DNA of 64,000 nucleotides from Myxococcota bacterium (GTDB taxonomy: Bacteria; Myxococcota_C; UBA6777), in assembly GCA_023150835.1 (NCBI GenBank), contig JAKLKB010000006.1, positions 27,796 to 91,795 on the forward strand, read 5' to 3'. The notes under the pieces were generated by a model that ran no database searches, was not told the origin of the DNA, and saw only the letters and a list, made by a program, of their open reading frames with translations. A program made the position numbers and the translations under genes. Below are positions 1-6,360 of the stretch, piece after piece. The first letter of the stretch is position 1, and the number at the start of each line of letters is the position of its first letter.

Positions 1-135
1 GCGGAGATCAGCAGTGCTTTTGGAGCCGAGGCGGAGATCAGCAGTGCTTTTGGAGCCGAGGCGGAGATCAGCAGTGCTTTTGGAGCCGAGGCGGAGATCA
101 GCGGTGCTTTTGGAGCCGAGGCGGAGATCAGCGGT
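1..135. repeat. 30-bp in-frame tandem repeat, at least 4.5 units
   Basis: Units begin at 1, 31, 61, 91 and partly at 121. They are almost identical; the variation is one A/G change. Because 30 bp is ten codons, the array encodes repeated LGSKSTADLR on the minus strand. The array continues beyond the window edge. Confidence 0.95.
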
Positions 136-603
136 GGGGTGGGCTTCGCCGTCCTCTTCGCCAAAGGGTCCGATCTCGCGAGCGCCGATGCCGAGGATCA
201 TGCGACTGAAAAGCAAGCGTTGACGGGCTTGTTGGAGAAATCGTGGATCGAGGATCGACAGCAGGGCAGCCCATTGTGGAGTGACCCACGAGCCGCGATC
301 AAAGCATTGCCAAGCGAGGGAGAGTGTGTGCGGATCATGCAGGCTTGGGGAGACGAAGATCGCGCCGACCGCGACGAGGTTTTCGCGCCAGTTGGAGTCT
401 TGGATCAGAGCGTGAACTTTGGAGGTGAGGTGGGGGATCGGGCGGAGAACCTCTTGGACGGTGCGGAATAACGCGGTGGTTGCGAGCGGATCTTCGTAAA
501 GATTGAGCAGCGCGTGTATGGGTGAGATGCGCTGTTGGTTTCCAACAAAAAGCGGCGCAAAGTCTTGGCGAAGCGCTGCGGAAGGGGTGAGTTGGGCGGA
601 CAT
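1..603 (-). CDS. Unknown protein with C-terminal decapeptide tandem repeat (runs off window)
   Basis: Reading the minus strand from ATG at 603 gives an open frame of 201 codons to the window edge without a stop. The start is supported by an AGGAG ribosome-binding site six bases upstream. The first ~155 residues (beginning MSAQLTPSAALRQDF) are globular with several hydrophobic helices and match no family I recognise. From about residue 157 the protein becomes a perfect or near-perfect ten-residue repeat (LGSKSTADLR) that continues past the edge, so the true length is unknown. The repeat is encoded by a 30-bp DNA unit, so gain or loss of units keeps the frame. The head is rich in Leu, Arg and Pro; there is no signal peptide. 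Function is not assignable. Confidence 0.75.
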   Translation of the reverse strand, partial: MSAQLTPSAALRQDFAPLFVGNQQRISPIHALLNLYEDPLATTALFRTVQEVLRPIPHLTSKVHALIQDSNWRENLVAVGAIFVSPSLHDPHTLSLAWQCFDRGSWVTPQWAALLSILDPRFLQQARQRLLFSRMILGIGAREIGPFGEEDGEAHPTADLRLGSKSTADLRLGSKSTADLRLGSKSTADLRLGSKSTADLR

Positions 604-738
604 AGGGCGCTCCTGTTTGTACAAAAGGCAAGAGATCCTGCATCGTTGGGTGGGGGCGCAGGTGGCTCTCAAGATAGTTTGGGGCGGTGCGGATGGCCAG
701 ACGCGAAGAGAAGTTCGGCTTTTTCTTTGCTCGTGCGC

Positions 739-778
739 TTGACGTTCTGTTTTGTATGGATAATTGTCCATATACGAT
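739..778 (+). promoter_or_regulatory. Putative brnTA promoter/operator
   Basis: An 18-bp near-perfect palindrome (TATGGA, six-base centre, TCCATA; 755-772) lies 31 bp before the brnT start. A TTGACG hexamer at 739-744 could be the -35 element, which would place the palindrome over the -10 region. BrnTA operons are known to be autorepressed by the BrnA-containing complex, so this is the likely operator; the exact promoter is inferred. Confidence 0.5.
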
Positions 779-802
779 AAACCACCCAAGAAAGGAAAGC
801 GT

Positions 803-1078
803 ATGGATGTCGGTTACGTCTGGGACGAATCAAAGTACGAGAAAACAAAAGAAAAGCACGGTGTGACGTTTGCTGAAGTTGTTTATGCGATGGAAGATCC
901 CAACAGTTTAGACGAACAAGAATTTCGTAACGACGAAGAACGCTGGGTGAGCGTGGGTTCCACGTGGGAGGGGCGTGTCATCGCCGTCGTTTACAACTGC
1001 GACGAATTTCCTCTTTACCGCATCATTACTGCTTTCCAAGCAGAAGGGAGTTGGCTCGATGAGTACCGAAAAACCTGA
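803..1078 (+). CDS. brnT: BrnT-family type II toxin (ribonuclease)
   Basis: This 91-residue protein matches the BrnT (DUF497) family in length and layout: an N-terminal W-D-x-x-K segment, a G-V-x-F-x-E-A/V segment, an E-E-R-W strand around residues 45-50, and a C-terminal R-I-I-T-A strand. BrnT is a RelE-like ribonuclease that blocks translation until bound by BrnA. The ATG at 803 is preferred over an in-frame ATG at 764 because AAGGAAAG sits just before it and 91 residues is the usual size. The antitoxin gene overlaps the end by 20 bp, so the two are co-translated. All expected segments are present, so the toxin appears intact. Confidence 0.85.
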   Translation: MDVGYVWDESKYEKTKEKHGVTFAEVVYAMEDPNSLDEQEFRNDEERWVSVGSTWEGRVIAVVYNCDEFPLYRIITAFQAEGSWLDEYRKT

Positions 1079-1409
1079 CGAAATCGATATCCTACGAGAA
1101 GAGATTCTCGCGAGGAAACCGAACCCCGATTCGATTTCTCGCGGGCTTGAGCGTAGAAAACAGCGATTGCAAGAGGCCATAAAAACGAAAATATCCATCC
1201 GCATCGACGAGGACATTTTGCAAGAGTTTAAAGCCCTCGCACAAGGGAAAGGCTATCAAGCACTGATCAATCAGGCGCTTCGCGAATGGTTGGTGGTCGG
1301 TGGTCTGAGGGAACTTTTGCGCGAAGACGTGGAGCAACTCATCCAGCACACCATCCAAACAACCCTTTCTTCCGTTCAAAACCCGGTACAAAAAAGAGCG
1401 AGCAAATAG
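1059..1409 (+). CDS. brnA: BrnA-family antitoxin
   Basis: A 116-residue protein with a ribbon-helix-helix-type segment (KISIRIDEDILQEFKALA, about residues 46-63) followed by G-x-G-Y-Q-x-x-I-N-x-A-L-R, the signature of BrnA antitoxins. BrnA binds BrnT through its N-terminal part and operator DNA through the RHH fold. The start overlaps the 3' end of brnT by 20 bp and has a GAAGGGAG ribosome-binding site inside the toxin gene, giving tight translational coupling. The C-terminal ~30 residues, which are amphipathic and then Lys/Arg-rich, are longer than in a minimal BrnA. The pair is a complete toxin-antitoxin module. Confidence 0.85.
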   Translation: MSTEKPDEIDILREEILARKPNPDSISRGLERRKQRLQEAIKTKISIRIDEDILQEFKALAQGKGYQALINQALREWLVVGGLRELLREDVEQLIQHTIQTTLSSVQNPVQKRASK

Positions 1410-1440
1410 GGTCGCCACGATTTGCAGTAGCGGTCCTGTT

Positions 1441-1617
1441 CTTGGGCAGCCACGGGGCTGCATCTGCCGATCACAGCACGGAGGATTTTGTATCATACGA
1501 TCTCCGAGAGACGTGTGATCGAAGGGTAGGTGCGATCCGCTGTAGACGCCCTATTGTTGGGCAGCCACTGGGGGCTGCCCCTACGTTTTTCGGTCACAGC
1601 ATGGAGGGATTTCGTAT
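1441..1617. repeat. Dispersed repeat family 1, one full and one partial copy
   Basis: The full copy spans 1495-1617 and has inverted ends (ATACGATCTCCG on the left, GGGATTTCGTAT on the right) around an internal stem GGGCAGCC/GGCTGCCC. A right-half copy (1441-1494) sits directly in front. The right end meets the stop codon of the minus-strand gene at 1617. Other copies are at 9147-9248, 23087-23198, 38136-38250 and 61021-61134. Confidence 0.8.
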
Positions 1618-2069
1618 CACTCGCTTTCGATCCATCGCTTTCGCTCCTCTACGGTCGGTATCCTGCAAGCGTTGTATCGTCCAAAAAGGCGGTAGCGGTA
1701 GCGCGCAAAAAGGCGATAAAAAGCGTTGAGTAAAAAAAGCGGTATCCATCTCATAAAGATCAAGGATGGAAAAAGGCGGGGGTATATTTCTCGGGCTGCA
1801 CGACCATCGAGCAACAACGTCTCCGAAGGGGTGCCCGCATGGAGCAGCAAATAGATACCATCGATATCGTCTATTTTGCCACCGTGGCGTTGCAAAGCAG
1901 CACGCGCATAACCTCCTTGAAGATAAGCAAAAAAGAACTGCTTTTTCGCATCGTGTTTCAACAAGAAATGGACAAACCAATTGCAGTACACGCAGGTTCC
2001 GTCGATAAAGACGACGTGGCGTTGGTTGGGGATGGCTCGTTCGGGCGGAGGTTCGATCATGGCGGTCAC
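1617..2069 (-). CDS. DCC-family thiol-disulfide oxidoreductase (DUF393)
   Basis: The N-terminus carries the family signature D-G-x-C-x-x-C (DGTCVYCN, residues 23-30), which gives the DCC family its name and is the expected redox centre. The rest has the usual ~130-150 residue thioredoxin-like layout with a hydrophobic C-terminal helix ([20 protein letters not shown]) and closing R-x-R-x-F-G-R-Y-x-x-C. These proteins are presumed thiol-disulfide oxidoreductases; substrates are unknown. The start is GTG at 2069, overlapping the stop of the upstream carboxyltransferase gene by four bases (GTGA); an ATG at 2060 is an alternative. The overlap indicates an operon and translational coupling. Whether the redox protein serves the carboxylase is only inference. 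Confidence 0.85.
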   Translation of the reverse strand: MTAMIEPPPERAIPNQRHVVFIDGTCVYCNWFVHFLLKHDAKKQFFFAYLQGGYARAALQRHGGKIDDIDGIYLLLHAGTPSETLLLDGRAAREIYPRLFPSLIFMRWIPLFLLNAFYRLFARYRYRLFGRYNACRIPTVEERKRWIESE

Positions 2070-3676
2070 ATGCGAAAGACGCCGTAGCGTGTGGGGTTGG
2101 GGGGGGCTTGCAAGGTGACGGCAAGCGCAAGGCCGAGGATATCGCGGGTGTGGGTGGGATCGATCACGCCGTCGTCCCAGAGGCGGGCAGTCGAGTAATA
2201 AGGATTGCCTTCGCGCTCGTATTTTTCGAGGATAGGGGCTTTGAAGGCGCGAGCCTCTTCGTCGGACATGGCGGATTGTCCGAGGCGTTCGGCTTGTTGT
2301 TGTTTGACGGTGTAGAGGACGTTTGCGGCTTGTTCACCGCCCATGACGGAGATGCGGCTATTCGGCCACATCCAGAGGAAGCGCGGAGCATAGGCACGAC
2401 CGCACATGCCGTAGTTTCCAGCCCCAAAGGAGCCGCCGATTACGACGGTGAGCTTGGGTACTGCGGCGTTGGAGACGGCATGCACCATCTTGGCTCCGTC
2501 CTTGGCGATGCCGCCGGCCTCGTAGTCGCGCCCGACCATAAAGCCAGTGATATTTTGTAAGAAGATCAACGGGATACCGCGTGCCGAACACAGCTCGATA
2601 AAGTGGGTTCCTTTGAGGGCCGATTCGCTGAATAAGATGCCGTTGTTGGCGACGATCCCGACGGGATAACCGTGAATATGCGCAAAAGCACACACCAACG
2701 TCGTGCCATAGCGGGCCTTGAATTCGCGCCATTGACTGCCGTCGACGATGCGGGCCATGACTTCGCGGACATCGTAGCCGATGCTTGTGCGCGGTGGGAC
2801 GATGCCGTAAAGCTCGATCGGATCGTAGAGGGGTTCTTCGGGGGACTGGACTTGGGCGTGGATCTGGAGGTTGCGGTTGAGGGATTCCACGATCTCGCGG
2901 ACTTGTTCGATCGCATCGTGATCGTCGACTGCGAAGTGATCCGCAACGCCAGAGATCCGTGTGTGGACATCCGCTCCACCGAGATCTTCGGCGGTCACTT
3001 CTTCGCCTGTGGCGGCCTTAACGAGCGGTGGGCCAGCCAGAAAGATCGTGCCGTTGCCTTTGACGATCACGGCTTCGTCGCTCATCGCGGGGATATAGGC
3101 CCCGCCCGCTGTACAAGATCCCATCACGCAAGCGATCTGCGGGATACCCAGCGAACTCATCTGTGCTTGGTTAAAGAAGATCCGCCCGAAGTCATCGACA
3201 TCAGGGAAGACCTCATCTTGCATCGGCAAAAACGCCCCGCCCGAATCCACAAGATAGATGCAAGGCAGGTGATTCTCTTGGGCGATGTATTGGGCGCGTA
3301 GGTGCTTTTTAACCGTCATCGGAAAATAGGTTCCGCCTTTGACCGTCGCATCATTGGCGACGATCATACAAGGCTGCCCGTGAACACTGCCGATCCCCGT
3401 CACGATCCCCGCTCCCGGGGCCTCACCTTCGTAAAGATCCCACGCTGCAAGTGGCGATAGCTCTAAGAACGGAGAGCCCGGGTCGATCAAACGCTCGATG
3501 CGCTCGCGTACAAACAGCTTTCCGCGTTTTTCGTGCTGTTGGCGGGTTTTGTCGCCGCCGCCCTTACGCACAAGCACCATCCGTTCGCGCAACTCCTCCG
3601 CTAAACCCCGATTGTGGGCCTCATTCTCTTTGAAGGTCTGGCTTTCTGTTTTGATCAGCGATTGAAAGATCTGCAT
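2066..3676 (-). CDS. mccB: Acyl-CoA carboxylase carboxyltransferase subunit (methylcrotonyl-CoA carboxylase beta type)
   Basis: The 536-residue product has the two crotonase-fold halves of biotin-dependent acyl-CoA carboxylase beta subunits. Family blocks include [64 protein letters not shown] and [15 protein letters not shown], and the order and length fit methylcrotonyl-CoA carboxylase beta (leucine breakdown) better than propionyl- or acetyl-CoA enzymes. A related acyl-CoA such as geranyl-CoA cannot be excluded. It would transfer carboxyl from carboxybiotin on an alpha subunit, which is not in this window. I start at ATG 3676 because AAGGAAG precedes it; the frame stays open upstream but that stretch has no family similarity. 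The downstream DCC gene overlaps by four bases. Confidence 0.9.
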   Translation of the reverse strand: MQIFQSLIKTESQTFKENEAHNRGLAEELRERMVLVRKGGGDKTRQQHEKRGKLFVRERIERLIDPGSPFLELSPLAAWDLYEGEAPGAGIVTGIGSVHGQPCMIVANDATVKGGTYFPMTVKKHLRAQYIAQENHLPCIYLVDSGGAFLPMQDEVFPDVDDFGRIFFNQAQMSSLGIPQIACVMGSCTAGGAYIPAMSDEAVIVKGNGTIFLAGPPLVKAATGEEVTAEDLGGADVHTRISGVADHFAVDDHDAIEQVREIVESLNRNLQIHAQVQSPEEPLYDPIELYGIVPPRTSIGYDVREVMARIVDGSQWREFKARYGTTLVCAFAHIHGYPVGIVANNGILFSESALKGTHFIELCSARGIPLIFLQNITGFMVGRDYEAGGIAKDGAKMVHAVSNAAVPKLTVVIGGSFGAGNYGMCGRAYAPRFLWMWPNSRISVMGGEQAANVLYTVKQQQAERLGQSAMSDEEARAFKAPILEKYEREGNPYYSTARLWDDGVIDPTHTRDILGLALAVTLQAPPNPTRYGVFRM

Positions 3677-4076
3677 CAACGCTTCCTTGGCTCGTGGTCT
3701 GTGAGCGATGGGTGGCCGTTCGTTGCGACACCCCATCCAACGGGCTTCTCGTGTGACCCTGTTTGGAGCGTCTCTTGTACCCACAATCTTCGACCACAAC
3801 AAGGGGGTATGTCCTGTTCGTGGAGGGTGGATTCGTTTCTTCGTCGTGCTGTTTGAAATGCCGCGAACACGGGGGGTTTCCTATCTATTGCTTTGTTGGG
3901 CCGTCGCGTGGTTCACAGCCAGCCCGCTGTTGATCCGCCAAGTGGCTCACAGCCAGCCCGCAGTTGATCCGCCAAGTGGCTCACGAAAGCCTCGATGTTC
4001 GGTCGCTTTGTTCACAGCCAGCCCGCAGTTGATCCGCCAAGTGGCTCACGAAAGCCTCGATGTTCGGTCGCTTTGT
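3677..4076. other. Intergenic region with a partial family 3 repeat
   Basis: No convincing gene. It holds a short minus-oriented fragment of dispersed repeat family 3 (about 3856-3880, CCGCGAACACGG) upstream of mccB, and then the 65-bp tandem array listed separately. Confidence 0.7.
3912..4076. repeat. 65-bp tandem repeat ending at the stop codon of the next gene
   Basis: Two complete 65-bp units start at 3947 and 4012, preceded by a ~34-bp partial unit from 3912. The next unit in phase would start at 4077, which is the first base of the minus-strand stop codon of the Cds1-like gene, and that gene end still resembles the unit start (TCACA..AGCCCG..TTG). The array therefore seems to have grown from the 3' end of the gene. 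Confidence 0.9.
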
Positions 4077-5168
4077 TCACAACAAGCCCGTTGCAACGAA
4101 GCGTTCAAGCTGCTCCCAAGGGACGCGCAGATCGAGCTTTTCTTGTTGCAGCCATTCATCGCTAAAGTACCGATCTTTGTAGCGATCGCCTGCATCGCAG
4201 ATCAATGTCACAACGCTGCCTGTTTGGCCTTCTTGGAGCATCTTGCTGATCAAACCAAATGCCGCAAAGACGTTCGTTCCCGTCGATGCGCCGACCTTTT
4301 TTCCGAGATAGCGTTCCAAAAAGCGCGTGGTTGCGATGCTTTGTTCGTCGGAGATCTGTACAGCATCGTGGATCACGTCGGGCAAAAAAGAAGGTTCAAC
4401 ACGCGGCCGCCCGATGCCTTCGATGCGCGAACTGGCGCACATCTTGAGATGTGGATCGCGTGTCTTGAAATACTCGTAAAACACCGACCGTTCTGGGTCT
4501 GCAAGAATAAGCTGTGTTTGGCCCCCGCACTCCAAGGAATAACGCAGATAACGACCGATCGTGGCGCTGGTTCCGCCCGTCCCTGCGCTCATGACGACAT
4601 AGGCAGGGGTTGGATAAGGCTCTTGCTTCATTTGATCGAAGATGCTTTGTGCGATGTTGTTGTTGCCCCGCCAATCGGTCGCTCGTTCGGCGTAAGTGAA
4701 CTGATCCATATAGTGGCCGTTGCGTGTGCGTGCGATCTCCTCGGCGGAGGCGTAGATCTCCGCTGGTGCGACCCGCTCACAACGCCCCCCCCAAAACTCG
4801 ATCTCTCGGACTTTTTGCGAGGCTGTTTTTTCGGGAATCACCGCGATAAAGGGCAATCCCAACAGCCGCGCAAAGTAGGCTTCCGAGATCGCCGTACTGC
4901 CCGAAGAAGATTCAACGATGGGCGTGCCTTCGCCGATCCAGCCGTTGCAGATCGCATACAAAAACAACGACCGCGCAAGTCGATGTTTGAGACTGCCTGT
5001 CGGATGCGTTGACTCGTCTTTGAGATAGAAATGGATATCGTGTTTTTGTAAGATCGGAAACATCGGCTTGAGCAGATGTGTATCCGAAGATCGCGTAAAA
5101 TCCGCATGGATCTGTTGGATCGCCCAACGCACCCAGTTGCTGCAATACTTGGCTTTTGAATGAGTCAT
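4077..5168 (-). CDS. PLP-dependent Cds1-like L-cysteine desulfhydrase / cysteine synthase family protein
   Basis: A 363-residue fold-type II PLP enzyme. The PLP lysine is K61 in HPTGSLKHRLA; ESSSGSTAISEAYFARLLG follows, and SAGTGGTSATIGRYLRY should bind the cofactor phosphate. The segment MDQFTYAERATDWRGNNNIA matches mycobacterial Cds1 (L-cysteine desulfhydrase) closely, as I remember that family, rather than CysK/CysM. Expected chemistry is cysteine breakdown to pyruvate, ammonia and sulfide, or beta-replacement. The start at 5168 is chosen for its upstream TTTTGGAG; an in-frame start at 5237 would translate the simple repeat CACGGAA and adds no domain. It stands alone, with repeat arrays on both sides. 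Confidence 0.85.
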   Translation of the reverse strand: MTHSKAKYCSNWVRWAIQQIHADFTRSSDTHLLKPMFPILQKHDIHFYLKDESTHPTGSLKHRLARSLFLYAICNGWIGEGTPIVESSSGSTAISEAYFARLLGLPFIAVIPEKTASQKVREIEFWGGRCERVAPAEIYASAEEIARTRNGHYMDQFTYAERATDWRGNNNIAQSIFDQMKQEPYPTPAYVVMSAGTGGTSATIGRYLRYSLECGGQTQLILADPERSVFYEYFKTRDPHLKMCASSRIEGIGRPRVEPSFLPDVIHDAVQISDEQSIATTRFLERYLGKKVGASTGTNVFAAFGLISKMLQEGQTGSVVTLICDAGDRYKDRYFSDEWLQQEKLDLRVPWEQLERFVATGLL

Positions 5169-5190
5169 CAGTTGCTCCAAAATACAAAAA

Positions 5191-5290
5191 GAGTCCACGG
5201 AAAGCACGGAAGGCACGGAAAAAGAGTCCGCGTACAACGACCAACGGGAGTTTCACGCTTCGTACAACGACCAACGGGAGTTTCACGCTT
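5191..5290. repeat. CACGGAA simple repeat and two 30-bp direct repeats
   Basis: At 5191-5232 there is a run of CACGGAAA/CACGGAAGG motifs between two GAGTCC boxes. Two identical 30-bp units follow (5231-5260 and 5261-5290). The CACGGAA run is the reverse complement of the TTCCGTG array at 6113-6163, so the two enclose the GxxExxY gene in inverted orientation. Confidence 0.85.
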
Positions 5291-5311
5291 CGTAAAGCAT
5301 GGACAACACTG

Positions 5312-5734
5312 TTAGAGAAGAAGGCGCTCGATGGTTGCTTTGGGATGGCATCCAAAATTGGCTAACAGGCCGACTTTCAGCCCTGTAGATTTCAGGTAGT
5401 TGAGCAGTTGTGCTTTATGTTCGCCGGTGGTTTGGCTGAGGGCTTTAATCTCCAAGATAACCGAATTGTAGCAAATGAAATCAGGCCGATAGTAGTGCTT
5501 CAATGGTTCGCCTTTGTAGGACAGTCGCAATTCGCTTTGTGCCGCGAAAGGGATGTTTGCTTTGGCGAATTCTTTTTCCAAGCACTCTTGATACACAGCT
5601 TCGAGAAATCCGCAACCCATCTCTCGGTACACCTCAAAGATCGCGCCTCGGATCGCGTAGGTTTCTCGTTCGTGGAGTATGGTTGTTGTTTTTGGATAGG
5701 TGGGAGGAAGGAATGTTGGATCGCTGGGGTTCAT
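5312..5734 (-). CDS. GxxExxY family protein (PD-(D/E)XK-like)
   Basis: A 140-residue protein with the naming motif G-F-L-E-A-V-Y (GCGFLEAVYQECLEKEF, about residues 41-57), then a core E-L-x-L-x-Y-K-G-x-x-L-x-x-Y-Y-R-P-D-F and I-L-E-I-K-A-L. The D...E-x-K arrangement resembles PD-(D/E)XK nucleases, and a C-terminal Q-L-L-N-Y-L-K-x-T-G is typical. GxxExxY proteins have no proven role and often occur as movable small genes. Length and motifs are complete, so the gene looks intact. It is flanked by inverted CACGGAA/TTCCGTG simple repeats, which may mark the boundaries of a mobile cassette. Confidence 0.88.
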   Translation of the reverse strand: MNPSDPTFLPPTYPKTTTILHERETYAIRGAIFEVYREMGCGFLEAVYQECLEKEFAKANIPFAAQSELRLSYKGEPLKHYYRPDFICYNSVILEIKALSQTTGEHKAQLLNYLKSTGLKVGLLANFGCHPKATIERLLL

Positions 5735-6360
5735 CGTTTTCTACCTTTCTTTGTTTCTAGCGTTGTTTCTTGTGAGATTGCTTGCTGTCGGCAAGATTGC
5801 TTGTTGTCCTGTGATCGGGTGTGCTCTACGCTTCGAATGTTTCGGGATGAGTTGCGTGCGCTGGACGAGGGCACTCGCTGCTTGCTTTATTGTCGGCGGT
5901 GTTGGATTCTTGTTTTGTTGGTCGGTGTTTTCATTTTTTTGCGGTGGGCGTGGGGAGGTTGTGCTTTGATAGAGCGAGTCGTGTCTTACGAAGCGCTAGG
6001 CCCTCTTTGGCGGCCTGCCTTGGAGTCTTCTTGCCTTCTTTCTGTGTTGTCTGTGTTGTCTGTGTTGTCTGTGTTGTCCGTGTTGTCCGTGTTGTCCGTG
6101 TTGTCCGTGTTGTCCGTGGAGTCTTCTTGCCTTTTTTCCGTGTTTTCCGTGTTTTCCGTGGACTATTCTTTCTGGCTTGGTAGGTTTCGTGTTTGATCGG
6201 GCGATTTACGCCAAGGAGAAAACTGCGACGAATCGAGTCCGCCCCATCCACCGAGTATTGCACTCGTACCATTGTTTCGGATCTGTTCGTGTTTTTCTGT
6301 TGATTACGCTGTGCTTGTTCTGTTTGGCCTGTACATCCTAGAGGATAGGAGTTGTGTTGG
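5735..6360. other. Intergenic region with simple repeats
   Basis: No gene supported. Open frames here are low-complexity readings of the TTCCGTG/TGTTGTC repeats. The last 180 bp before the HEAT-repeat gene hold no clear promoter; GATAGGAG at 6344-6351 can serve as the ribosome-binding site of that gene. Confidence 0.6.
6041..6163. repeat. 9-bp tandem array (TCYGTGTTG) and TTCCGTG motifs
   Basis: Eight consecutive 9-bp units run from 6041 to 6112, the first four TCTGTGTTG and the last four TCCGTGTTG. After a GGAGTCTTCTTGCC box, which also occurs before the array, there are three further TTTTCCGTG units ending in GGACT. Orientation is opposite to the run at 5191-5232. Confidence 0.95.

Noticed and set aside
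1-135. Possible CRISPR array (30-bp repeats)
   Set aside because: Units are directly adjacent without spacers and are in a coding frame.
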